Below are positions 10,818-24,246 of a stretch of 64,000 bases of DNA, one piece after another (the first letter of the stretch is position 1; the number at the start of each line of letters is the position of its first letter). The translations under genes were made by a program, and so were the position numbers. The notes under the pieces were generated by a model. The model was given only the letters and a program-made list of their open reading frames with translations. It did no database searches and was not told the DNA's origin. This DNA is from Oncomelania hupensis. Lineage: Eukaryota; Mollusca; Gastropoda; Littorinimorpha; Pomatiopsidae. Location: NCBI GenBank assembly GCA_036898135.1, contig CM072526.1:55504329-55568328 (forward strand), in the 5' to 3' direction.

Positions 10818-13382
10818 GGCAGTTTATACAGTGCATTCCAAAATCACAAAGCGCTTTACACAAACAAATGTAAACACAACATGCGTACATTGGTCAATAA
10901 CACGCAACCACATACACATCCCAACACCAAAAATAACTAACAACACTGACTCAAACTAACAACACTGACTCATGGCGCCTAAGAAAAAGTCTCTCTTAAA
11001 AGATGCGTCTTCAAGTTCATTTTAAAAGACGCTAGTGAAGGACTGTGACGGACGGACCGAGGTAGCGAGTTCCAGGTCTGAACGGAGAAGAAACTGAAGG
11101 CTCTACCACCGTGTCTCACCCTATGGTATTCTGGTACACGGAACATCCTTTCATCTGCAGACGAGAGGAGAGACCGAGAAGGAACATAGACAGTCAAAAG
11201 TTCGGGAAAATAGCTAGGAGCAATTCCAGAGATGATGTGGTAGCAAAGACATGAGGCTTTATATTTAATTCGTTGTTCAACTGGGAGCCAGTGTAGTTCT
11301 TGAAAGAGAGGCGTGCAATGCTGTGATTTCCGTGCTTTGAAGATGAGTTTAGCTGCAGAGTTTTGGACTTGCTGAAGAGGTCTAAGGACTTTCTGTGTGC
11401 AACCCACAAGGAGTGAATTACAATAATCCAATCTAGACAGAATGCATGCGCTAACTAGTGTTTTTGTTGCTTCTTGTGTGAGATACTGTCGAATGGAGCT
11501 TATGCGTCTAAGTTCAATGTATGCAATCTGACAAGTTTTTGCAATGTGTTGCTGCATGGAGAGATCCTGATCGAGAAAAAACCCGTCGCGAACAGTGTCA
11601 GAAAAAGAAATAGAAGTAGTTTCAACAGTGATAGTTGAGGGAAGAGAAGAGGGGTCTGCAGATGACGGAGAAACACGGAGAGCCTCAGTTTTGTTATCAT
11701 TTAGCTTGAGACGGTTGTTTGACATCCACGATTTTACCTCAGTAACACAATCTTGAAGGGTCTGAACTAAATGATTGTAGTTAGGAGAGTCAAAGTGATT
11801 AAGTTGGGTGTCATCAGCATACATTTCGTGGCGGACAGAATGTGAGTTAATGAGATGTGAGAGAGGAGAGGTGTACAGAATGAACAGAACAGGGCCAAGC
11901 ACAGAGCCTTGAGGAACGCCAAAATCAAGCGGTTGTGCGGTAGATTTAATACAATTTACGAGAACAGCTTGTTTTCTTTCTGAGAGATAAGACCGAAACC
12001 AGATAAGAGCACTGTTTTGGATTCCAAAATCGTTATTGAGACGTGATAAAAGAATTTTATGATCGATAGTATCTAAAGCGGCCGAAAGATCCAAGAGAAG
12101 GAGAACTGAAATTTTGTCTTTGTCTAAAGAAATGAAAAGATCATTTAGAACGCGAAGAATAACGGTCTCTGTGCTGTGCCCAGGACGGTAAGCAGACTGA
12201 TGAGAAGTGAGAAGACTGTGAGCAGATATATGGGAGAGAAGTTGCTGAAGGATGAGACGTTCAAGTAGTTTAGAGAGAAAAGAAAGATTGGATATAGGTC
12301 TGTAATTCTTAAGATCATTACGATCGGGGTTTGGATTTCTTCAATAAAGACTTGACGATAGCAGTCTTGAACTCAGGGGGAACAATACCAGATGTAATTA
12401 TCTAGTTCATAATGTTGGTAATAGTGGGAAGTAAAAGGTGCTCAAAGAGAAATTTGGTGGGCATGGGGGTCATGTTCACATGACTTGGGAGGAGTTTGAA
12501 GGATAGTTTTTTTTTTAATGAAATCCTCTCAAACAGGACTGAATTTAACCAATGGAGTGCCAGAAAAAGTTGGAGAATGCAAAACAACAGCCTGGTCTGG
12601 AGAAGGAAAACTTTCGCGAATTGTGAGAATTTTTTTCTTTTAACTGCTCCATCTCTGTGGAACGCACTTCCTGTCGGTCTGAGGAACTTGGAAGATATTT
12701 ATATATTTAAAGCCCACCTGAAAACATACCTTTTTCGCTTAAGTTTTGATTAACTTACTCGCATCCCCTATCCCCACCCCACCCCTCTTTCATCTTATAG
12801 GGAGTCTTATGTGTAACATAACAATATTTGTGTTTTTTTGTCGGTAGATGTACCTCCATATATACATGTATGTATACATGTCTTTCACCTTATAGGGAGT
12901 CGACCTAAAGCAACAATCAATCAATCAATCATGTGTAACATAACAATATTTGTGTTTTGTTGTTGGTAGATGTACCTCCATATATACATGTATGTATACA
13001 TGTCTTTCATCTTATAGGGAGCCTTATGTGTAATATAACAATATTTGTGTTTTGTTGTTGGTAGATGTACCTGCATATATACATGTATGTATACACGTCT
13101 TTCATCTTATAGGGAGTCTTATGTGAAACATAACAATATTTGTGTTTTGTTGTCGGTAGATGTACCTGCATATATACATGTATGTATACATGTCTTTCAT
13201 CTTATAGGGAGTCTTATGTGTAACATAACAATATTTGTGTTTTGTTGTTGGTAGATGTTTCTCCATACATACATGTAATCCTGTTGTACATTGTGAGTGA
13301 ATACGTGTGTATGCGCAATGAGTCTTTGTGAGTTTTGCGTAATATAAATGTTTTTCATTATTATTATTATTATTACTGTTAC

Positions 13383-13439
<57 letters not shown>

Positions 13440-16032
13440 ATAACCCAATGTTGTTGCATTCTTTGGGGTAAATATAGAGCCATTTTTTATGATTTTGTAA
13501 GGCCTTAAATTACCTTGACCTTCAAGATCAAAGCAAAAACTGGACAAACATGAAAAATCAATCTATTTTGTATAAATACAATCAGTCATCAGTCGACATT
13601 ATTTCTCTCATAAGTTTATGGTCAATGCTCTTCAAAATACAGTACCTATACAAACCGACTTTGGACAGCTCCAATTACTTTGATCTTGGAGTGAGGTTCA
13701 CCAAATTTATATAATATATGTATCTCATTGATGTGTATCATGCATCAAAGAATCATAAGTTCAATATTAATAATAAACTGTCTTCTTCTTTTTTTCCCCA
13801 ACATTTCTTGGACCTGTTAACTGTGACGGTGGGTCTATTGTTGCTGGACTCTGCACAATGGAATGCTATTACCCACTCGTCTTTCGTCTGTGGGGATCGG
13901 CTAGTTAATCTCCCGGTGACTAATCTTAATACATTTATAAGTTTAGCTCGGTCTATGTTAGGCTGGGGTTACAGAGATAGGGAGAAAATGTTAAAAGATT
14001 CACCGACACACTAGCTCTCACACGGCTATGAAACATAGGTAGTCCAGCCACTTGTTAACAGTAAATATCACACATTTATTTCCTCCACTCTATACAAAAT
14101 CTTCTAATCACTATACTAACAGTTTTCTGGAAGAGTGGACTATTGATGTCCTTCTATAGCAGTTTTGGTGCACGGTTTCAATTGACTTAACTCTCTTGTA
14201 GATGAGCGGTGTTGTGGTGGTGTCTTCTCCTGGTTGGCAGACTGGTGGGCTATCATAGCTCCGTGCTTGATGCTCCACTGCAGGCCGAATGTCAGTGTGG
14301 ACTCATAATGGTTTTCCTTCTGCTTCGGGCCAACGATGCCTGCTCGTCTGCAAAATATGAGACGAATTTCTGCAACACCGTGTTCACTAAGGGTGTGCAG
14401 AGCACCTCACTGATGCCAGAAACAGTCCTCAGTGATAGCTCCACTTATATACATATATAAGCGACGAACATTCTGCTAAGTCCGTGGTCCACTGGAATCT
14501 CCAACATAATTCCTATACATATATAGATATATATCATGGCTAAACTACAAACATAGAGAAGTAATTAATACTATACACATTCTCCGGTACAACCACTGGT
14601 CTGCAATAATACACATAGGCTAAACAACAGTTAGTCCGTAGGGGATACTTCATGGTGGCGAAGCCAGTCGCGTTTCCGCCATGTGGTCAAGCAAAGTTTG
14701 ACTAACATTCACAAGCCTGAACAAGGCAAAGCTTCACAAACATAATTCAACAATATTATCAATAAATCGCGATGAAACAAAAGATAGATCATTTACCTTT
14801 TTGACAATGTCAGGCTGTGGCTAACTAGGTTGAACTGAATTTCACCAGTCCCTGCTTTAGTCTTCAGGTAGAGAGATCTATCAGAGCGTTGCTCCTTCTC
14901 CCGTGAGGTTCAAACAAAGAATGACTGTATAGCCCTGTGGTCAGCCGGAAGCCCGGAAATCTAGACCACAAGAGGCTTACTCTGACGTGGGTGAGTGTTA
15001 CTGGCTAACGTCAGCTGAATGAGGTCACTGCCTAACTGAGCCAGCGTCAGCGTACAAATGCTTAGCCCACAATTGACTTGCGTCGTCGACTTTAATTTAC
15101 AAAGGCTACAGGCTGACGATTTAAGGCGAGAAGCTGTAGTGCTGCGTTAAACTGGTCCTCTTGCGACATTAACATTGACCTTGAAATGAAGTCATTCATT
15201 CACTGACAAGCTTGGTTGTGATAGTTGAAATAGGCTCCGAGATATTAATCTACTTGCAAGTTTTGCACAGAAAGCGTACAGACAGACAGACGGCGGTCAC
15301 CGGATGGTAGACAGACGACGGACAACGGCCGGCCGACGGGGAGAAAAAACAAAAACAAACTTTTAAAATGTCATTTTGGGACTAATTAGGATTAATTTCG
15401 TACAAATCTGGGAAATGTTTAAATTAGATTTATTTATGTATTTTTATTTATTTATTAATTTTATTATATTATATTTTACTTTTTTTTTTTTTGGAGGGGG
15501 GGGGGGGGGGGGGGTGGGGTGGGAGGAGGAAGAGGGGGCGGGAGGAGGCGAGTACATAGACTCGCATTGCTATGCACCTCAATCATTTTTAAGAAATCTA
15601 TTATTTTGTCCTCACAAACTTCCAGCTCCGCCACGATTTTGGACACATTTTCGGCATGACTGCATAGCAATGCACGCAACTCACATGGTCTCGTCTAGTC
15701 TCGTGTCGTCCCTTGTGTTGTATCGCGTCGTATTGTTTGTATCGTTGGTTTCCTGTCACATCGTCTTGTGTCGTGAACTGATAACGCCCTAGTGTATATC
15801 ATTTGTTGTAGTATTACATGTAGGCCTATTGGCAGTGTAGTGTTAAGTAGTGTAGTGCATTGTAGTGTAGTGTAGTTTAGTGTACTGCAGAGTAGTGTAA
15901 GCTTAGGGTGTAGTGTAGCGTAGAGTAGTGCAGTGTGTAGGGTAGTGTAGTGTAAAAGTTAAGGGTGTCCCTGTAACTTTTCGGTCCTTGTGGATGGAAA
16001 CACATCGGATCTCCATTTTCTCTAAACCAGCT

Positions 16033-16104
<72 letters not shown>

Positions 16105-16164
16105 AGAGAGAGAGAGAGAGAGACAGACAGAGAGAGAGACAGAGAGAGACAGAGAGAGAGAGAC

Positions 16165-16225
<61 letters not shown>

Positions 16226-17718
16226 GACGCACATTATTTATTTATTAAATCACTTTTACAGAGCGCTTTTCCAGCTCAAGAGCTGCTACAGGCGCTGGCC
16301 GACGCAGGACCTAACTTAAGCCGCCCGAGGCGCCCACTTGCAACCTTTGGGCACATAGTCTGACGCCCAGACCACTGAGCACAATCCTGGACCTGGGAAT
16401 GGGGAGAAGGGACCTAGTGCGTGCTGGGTGTATTTGTGTAGCGGGTACTCACCCGTCTACGACATGAGCATCAGGATCTTTAATGTTCGTGCTATGCACA
16501 GACTAGACCTCGGATGATACTCTCATCCCAAGGAAAATGAGCGCAGTGTCTCAAGGTCATTTAAAAAAAACCTGCAGGGCGTTAACGGGCTTTGAAGGCT
16601 GTAATTGTTATTGCCTGACATTGGACTACACTGCCTACACCCCTCAGCTTTGAAGGCTGTAATTGTTATTGCCTGACATTGGACTACACTGCCTACACCC
16701 CTCAGCCAACTGCGCTATCTTAAAATGAAGATGGCGATTGTGACAGTGGGTAGGGGTTGGGAGTGGTGTGGTTATTATGAGTATTAATATTTCATTATTT
16801 CATAAATGTTATCGGTGGTTATGATGAGTATTATTATTTCATTATTTCATACATGTTATCGGTGGTTATGATGACTATTATTATTTCATACATGTTATCG
16901 GTGGTTATGATGAGTATTATTATTTCATTATTTCATACATGTTATCGGTGGTTATGATGAGTATTATTGATTTCATTATTTCATACAAGTTATCGGTGGT
17001 TATGATGAGTATTATTATTTCGTTACTTCATACATGTTATCGGTGGTTATGATGAGTATTATTATTTCGTTACTTCATACATGTTATCGGTGGTTATGAG
17101 GAGTATTATTATTTCATTATTTCATACATGTTATCGGTGGTTATAATGAGTATTATTGATTTCATTATTTCATACATGTTATCAGTGGTTATGATGAGTA
17201 TTATTATTTCATTTTTTCATACATGTTATCGGTGGTTATGAGGAGTATTATTATTTCATTATTTCATACATGTTATCGGTGGTTATGAGGAGTATTATTA
17301 TTTCATTTTTTCATACATGTTATCGGTGGTTATGATGAGTATTATTATTTCATTATTTCATACATGTTATCGGTGGTTATGAGGAGTATTATTATTTCAT
17401 TATTTCATACATGTTATCGGTGGTTATGAGGAGTATTATTATTTCATTTTTTCATACATGTTATCGGTGGTTATGATGAGTATTATTATTTCATTATTTC
17501 ATACATGTTATCGGTGGTTATGAGGAGTATTATTATTTCATTATTTCATACATGTTATCGGTGGTTATGATGAGTATTATTATTTCATTATTTCATACAT
17601 GTTATCGGTGGTTATGATGAGTATTATTATTTCATACATGTTATCTGTGGTTTGTTGAAAGGATATTAAGACAGGCTGAAAGATTATAGCTTTGGAAAGT
17701 AACAGTGAGGGGAGGGTA

Positions 17719-17765
<47 letters not shown>

Positions 17766-20700
17766 CGGTAAGGGGTGAATGATTAGGACTCATGTACAGT
17801 GTTATACCTAAATATTTTATTTGTAATAGTATTAGTATTATGCATAATTATATGCACATTGTGTATTTATAAGGGTTTTGCAACTTTTATGAGTGTGTTT
17901 GTGTGTGTGGTTTGTGTGGGTGGTGATTATTATTGTTATTAATTAACATTAGAATGCGGCCATTTATATGTGACTGTGCACCACGTATATAGTGTGACAA
18001 TGGGATGGGATTTTAATGTAGTCATTGAGTGTGTCTTGATAAGGGTGTTAAATACCAAAATATTGACTTTTAAAACAAACTTCTTGTTCCAGTGTTAGGT
18101 TTAATTTTTCTTCTCATTTTCTTATTCTTCTTATCTTGACTAGGCCAGCTTAATGAGGTTGATGCCTATCTAGGCCAGCTTAATGAGGTTGATGCCCATC
18201 TCCTCTCCCTTGCTGCATTACCTAACCCCTTTTCTAAAAAGATCCAGCTACCCATTCACAGCTGGGCAGACCGAGTGTGTCGTTTGCTTGTTTCAATCTT
18301 TATATGTCGTTTAGTGGTTGCCTTAAAGCATAGTCACTCATCCAAGTACTACCTCCTATTGACGTTGCTTAACATGAAACATCAGTTGCTATGTGTACCC
18401 AAACCAACACACTAATGTAGTGTAGTGTAGTGTAGTGTAGTGTAGTGTAGTGTAGTGTAGTGTAGTGTAGTGTAGTGTAGTGTAGTGTAGTGTATCCACG
18501 GAATTTTATACCGTGAAATCATGGCTCCGATAGCCTACGATCCTATAATATTGGCTACCGAAGTTCTCTGCTTTTGCGGGGTTGTGTCTTTTCCGGCAGA
18601 TATAATCTTTCAGTTAATCAGAGTACATCATACCTGTCAAGGGTTTTTGGGGTTGTGGTGTAGCAATTTATCAGAAAAACCATAGCAAATGGAGGTTTGG
18701 TGTAGCACTAATGTGAATCACGCGATTCGCAACAAAACTGGAAACTTCTGCATCCAATATAAACACACACATCCAATTAATGTGTTTACAAATTTATTGT
18801 AAAATCTTGTTAATGCACAACACTTTAGCTATTACCATTATCATTATAAACATTTTCAAATTTCATGTACGTTTTTCAAAATAAAAGTGAAAATGCAAAC
18901 AAAACAAAACAAAACAAACAAAAAAAAAAAAAACAAAAAAAAAGAGGAAGAGAAAAGAAATTGGTAGGAAAATCTATTTTGTCTCAAGACCAGGTTCAGC
19001 ATCACATCATTTATATGGCTTCCATGTAGATCTAAACTTTCCTAGCACTGGTAAGGAAAACAATTTTTTTTAATGCATCAGTAGACTCAATAAAGTTTAG
19101 TAATAGCATATGAGTAACTCATATGCTATTACTAAACTTTATTGAGTCTACTTTCTTTGGACTTCTCCACTAGGCCTTCAAAATCCTTATCGGTTTCCCA
19201 TTCAGGCAGGTGCCTTCCTGGTCGTTTGAGGTTTTTTTAGGTGGAGGCTTTGCCATTTTCTTTGTTCAACTCCGTCTGTCTCTCCCTAACAAAGACTGAT
19301 CGTAGACTGAAATTCTGAACGAACACGTGTTGCGGAAGTGCTGTGCTTTTACTAAGTGTCTTTAAACCGGACTCGACCGGAACAGTCTACTTTCGCGCGA
19401 AAACCCCCTTGGTTTAAAAGTATTATCGTCACTTTTGAAAAATTGCGTAGCAGCTTTGTGATACGCCGTAGCAATGGGAAAATGTTTAAAATGCGTAGCG
19501 CTACGCAAAAATCCGTAGCACTTGACAGGTATGGTACATACCTCATTTTCATTTCCTCTCTCTCTCATAATACACTCTTCTCTTCTTCTTCTTTGTTGTA
19601 GGCAGCCAACTTCAATGTGTTGAAGCAACTTGCTCCAACTGATTGTCAAGATTAAAAGTTATAGGTTTTGTATATATAGCACTATATGAAATGATGCGTA
19701 GGCCTAATGTTTGACAAGGACGAACAAATTCTATCTTTCAAACACGCAACCGACTTTTGATAAAACACAGCAGAAGGCAAGAAGGAAAAACAATAAACCA
19801 CCACATGGTTAAACACTTCAGTCATTCAACACAACTAGGAAATAACTACTATGTCATTTATTCCTCTCAAACATTCGTTCATTAGCTAAGTAAGTAGAAT
19901 TGCAAAATGCTACCTTCCCCAACCAACCCCTCTAATCTATCCCCTTATGATTCTATGTTACAAAATAGGAAAACGTTTAGACTGACATCAACATCCCTCT
20001 ATACAAACTCCATTATTACCACACACAAATATTTGGAGCTTATAAACGCGTAACAAACGAAACCAACACAAAACTAACTGGACAGAGATGCTGAGACAAA
20101 ATAGGGAGGAAGAAATACTTTGAGATTAATAGCCGCCATCTTCCTCAAGGTCACACGGGTCTTACCACAGATTTCTTGAGGCACAGGCCCAGAACCAGAC
20201 CGATCAAAGATCCGCCATTCCTCCACGGCGTTTGGGGAGGGGGAGGGCAGAGGGGGGTCCCTTCAAAGACAGTAACGAACAGTTTGTAAGTCCTTTGCTT
20301 CCCCCATTATCTCAGTGTGGCCATTTTAATTATTCACATTAATAAATCGCTCCATTACAATAGCACTAACATGCCGAATAAATTGATAAACAATAAACCG
20401 ATAAATATAACACATACAAATTGACATGAACATCATGATCCGCGACAACCATGTCATCTCCACAATAATATTTTGAATGGTTACCAATGTGTCCGGGGAC
20501 GTAAATTTACTCAAAAAAAAAAAAAAAAAGAAAAAAAAAAAGCCACGACGATGGAAAACTTATAACAGTAGTATACAGTCAGTAGTTCACCACAGATCCT
20601 CTTCACCTCCCAGTAATAAGCCTACTACACCCTATTCCAGACAACCAAGATGTTTCCCAAGCCTTGGCAGGTTTAGCAAATAGTGAATCTGAAAACTTTC

Positions 20701-21974
20701 TAGCAATTTATACTATAAAACACTAACACATTGCTCGTATTCAGCACACAACCAGCGTGAGCTTTATTCAATGTAATTATCATAGCTAATTAATAGTAAT
20801 TAATAATAATTAATAGTCTAACTAAAAAATCCGGTTTGTTACACTGATTTTCAATGAATTATTCCCGCTGCTACTATCGCACTCCAAAAAGAAGTGCGTC
20901 ATCGACGTTTTTGACGTCTTTGCGATTTTTCAAGAATATTATAAATTGCGTCATAAATGAATTGTTTTGGGCTGGGTTTGTGTTTCTCCAAGTACTGCTG
21001 TCACCGACCTTCACCCGTGTTCAGGATGACCGACAGTCTGACACAGTGTGATAATCTCCTTCCATTTAGCGCAAACTTCGCGCGATGAACAATCGTAAAA
21101 CCATGCGGTTCAACTGCGAGGATTTATTTATTTTATTTAATCGTTCTTATATAGCGCTTTACCAGCTCAAGAGCTGCTCAAGGCGCTGGCCGATAGAGGA
21201 TCCCACTCAAACCGCCCGAGACGCCCACCCGCAGCCTTTGGGCGCATGGTCTGACGCCCGTACAACTGAGCACAATCCTGGGCAGCCAGGGATGGGGGAG
21301 AAGGACCTAAGTGCATGCTGGGTGTGTTCTTGTCACCGGCACTCACCCGTCTAGGACATGAGCGTCAGGATCTTTAAAGTCCGTTATGATGGAATGTATG
21401 CGACACAGACTAGACCTCGGTTTATACTCTCATCCGAAGGAGTAGGAAACGGGAGTAAAGTGTCTTTACCAAGGCCACAACACAATGCCCCGGCCTGGGC
21501 TCGAACCCGGGACCTTCAGATCCACAAGCCAAAGCTCTACCATTAGGCCACAGTGCCTCCCAATTGGCCATAAGCATAAGGATGGGCATAAGCATAAGAG
21601 TTATGCCTATTTTCATACCGCCGGAAATAAAACACACAATACAACTAGGCAGAGAACTTGGGGCGCTCAAACCGGAAGTCGTTGGGGAGCGAGTATATCG
21701 TATGGCATCAAACAACATTGCACTGTATCTGATCCTATTCTGTCGCATCAAACAGCATTGCACTGTATCTCATCCTATTCTGTCGCATCAAACAGCATTG
21801 CACTGTATCTCATCCTATTCTGTCGCATCAAACAGCATTGCACTGTATCTCATCCTATTCTGCACAGGCGGCGGAAGCAGGGGGAGCAGGGGGGCCATGC
21901 CCCCCCCCCCCCCCCCCCTAGAAAAATGTTGGAGGGGGCAGCCTTATATATTGCCCCCTCCAATAATGTGTAGT

Positions 21975-22012
<38 letters not shown>

Positions 22013-24175
22013 CAGGGCATCAAAGGATTTTGTTTCTTCAAATGGAATCAAGCAATACAAGTGTTTATCATCATAATCATCATCATCACCCTCTGATCAG
22101 TGAGAGAAGTTCGTCCCTTCGTCATCATTTCCTGTCGACGCGTCATAATCGTTAGCCTTAGAGTAGATCAAAGTGACCGACAGTTTTCGACATCGTGCAC
22201 GTCACAGTCGCGTTTTGAAAACTTTAATTTGCTGTCAGTTTTTACAGTCTACCGTTTTCAATATCAGCAATTTTCTCGACTACAAGTGAAGAAGTCAGCA
22301 AAATGGCAAATGCTTTGACAACTGGTGTTATTGTTCCTCGTCAAGCATCCCGACAGACTCTCCGTGACAATCAATCTGCGGCCACTCCAGAAGAATATTT
22401 CAAGATTAGCATTGCCATTCCTTTCTTGGAACACCTGTCAACCGAATTGGACTCGAGGTTTAAAAATGCTGGTCTAGCAGTTGATGGTCTATGTCTGGTG
22501 CCAAGCACTTTAATAGACAACCAGGATGGTTTCATGCAGGTTCCAGAAGGGGTGATGCTGGCAATGCTATGGGAGTCTGACCTACCAGACAACGCTACCC
22601 TTGATACAGAATACCAACGGTGGGTTTGCAAATGGCGAAGTGCTGCTGAGAATGCGACAGCTATCATCCCATCCACGGCATCAAAAGCACTGAATCATTG
22701 TGACAGGGATTTTGTATCCCAACCTGTTCATCATGCTTTAGAATCTTTGCACCCTACCTGTCACTACTGCCGAGTGTGAGCGTTCAAACAGTCAGTTGCG
22801 CAACCTGAAAAACTACCTGCGCTCTACAATGGGGCAACAGAGACTAAATGGACTTGCTTTACTGAAAGTGCACAGGGATGTTGATATTGACTTCAAAGAG
22901 GCAGTGAACTGTTTTGCCAGAAGATACAATTCACAAATGGTACTAATGCCGAGGAACCTAGTGCAGCAAGACTGAATTAAGTGAAAGCAGGGCGGTGATG
23001 TTCATAAACTACAAGGTAAAGCTTTATACCGTTAACGATCAACAAAAAGTAGTGAATAATAATAGTATACAAAACATCTCTGCTGATAAATAAATGTGTT
23101 TGTGTGTGTGTGTTTTTTTTAAGGGAGGGGCAGAGGATAATTTTTGTACCCCAGAGTTTGTCAGTTCAATTGTTCAAAAAGCTCAAAGTCCCAGACCATC
23201 ACAGATGGCTTTTTCAAGGTTCAGATTGCACCAGATTGCACCATTTTGCATCCTTGAAAAAAAAAATTTCAGGGGGAGCATGCCCCCGGACCCCCCTAGA
23301 AGGCTCGGCGCTTCGCGCCTACGCTGAATCTGTAACCCCCACCCCCACCCTCGACTTTTCCAAGGTCTGGCCCTGATGTCAGTGAATATAATGTGTGTGT
23401 GCCCCCCCCCCCCCCCAATCCTGAGCAGCTTCCGCCGCCTGTGTTCTGTCGCATCAAACAGCATTGCACTGTATCTCATCCTATTCTGTCAAATCGCATG
23501 TTATCTGGTCTGGTCTGGTCTGATCTAATTTGATCTGATCTTATTGTATTTTTGACAGGTTGGGTTCACGGGGCACAAGCGCTAGACTGCCTGGGGTTGA
23601 TTTTTCTGATTGTGGCTTTTGCCTCAACCATCATCTTCGTCCTCCTTCAGATGAAGATCGCTGCTATTGTCGCTGTAGTGATGTCCTTCATTTCAGGCAG
23701 GTCCCCCAAACGTTGTGGATAGATTGGCTAGTAATGTAAAATTGTGCATAATGATTATGTTGTTGCATGCATGGACAAAGGCATTCTGGTTTTTATCGGA
23801 CAATAAAATTGAATTGTAGTGTATTGTATTGCATTGCATATACATTAACAGTTATGTTTCGCCACCTGGGAAGACTATGCCGCAGTTCATTGACAATTGT
23901 ACAATATATTAGAACACTATGTTTATGGATAGAACGGCAGTATATTCTAACTATTTATAGTATGTATATTATAACAATGTATATTACGTATAGAACAAAG
24001 AATGCTGAAGCTGTCAATACTTCCTTCACAAAAGTGACAATATATTTTGACTGTAAAAGTGTATAGACCTATCCATGATGATAATGATGATGATGCCGAC
24101 GACAGCGCTGATGATAATAAGGAAGAAGGGAACAGGAAGGAGGAGGAGAAGGAGGAGGACGGTGATGGTGACGGA

Positions 24176-24246
<71 letters not shown>

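Larger units (their letters stand above)
10734..12530 (-). mobile_element. L2-like LINE, 3' part with (TAA)n tail
   Basis: On the minus strand the order is a VPPEFKTAIVKSLLKK block (about 12390-12340), NYRPISNLSFLSKLLERL, SAYRPGHSTET, then DLSAALDTIDHKILL (12094), GVPQGSVLGPVLF, the YADD active site (MYADDTQL near 11820), and C-terminal LHWLPVEQRIKYKAS and WNSLPRSVRHSPS to a stop at 10979. The non-coding end closes with a sequence ending CTGTATAAACTGCC and a TTA repeat, the kind of 3' end seen in L2 elements. One frame change near 12340 and a stop near 12410 disable it; it is 5'-truncated. Confidence 0.8.
10420..12755 (+). mobile_element. LINE C-terminal remnant (plus strand), split by an L2-like LINE
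   Basis: Positions 10480-10735 read ISPFLKKLHWLPVKFRLQYK and, after frame changes, a LPAYLSNSLVAYR-type stretch. Positions 12600-12755 read LLTAPSLWNALPVGLRNLE and FKAHLKTYLFRLSFD. Together these are the usual C-terminal blocks of L2/CR1-like ORF2 proteins. The L2-like element on the other strand lies between the two parts. Degenerate, no complete frame. Confidence 0.65.

Noticed and set aside
13197..13547. Poly-Ile ORF and similar frames over microsatellites (also 24047-24300, 34057-34483, 57155-57694)
   Set aside because: Translations of triplet or tetranucleotide repeats without flanking coding character.
21497..21560. Possible functional tRNA gene at the SINE head
   Set aside because: Same head occurs at 56230 joined to the same body; a SINE promoter, not a separate tRNA.
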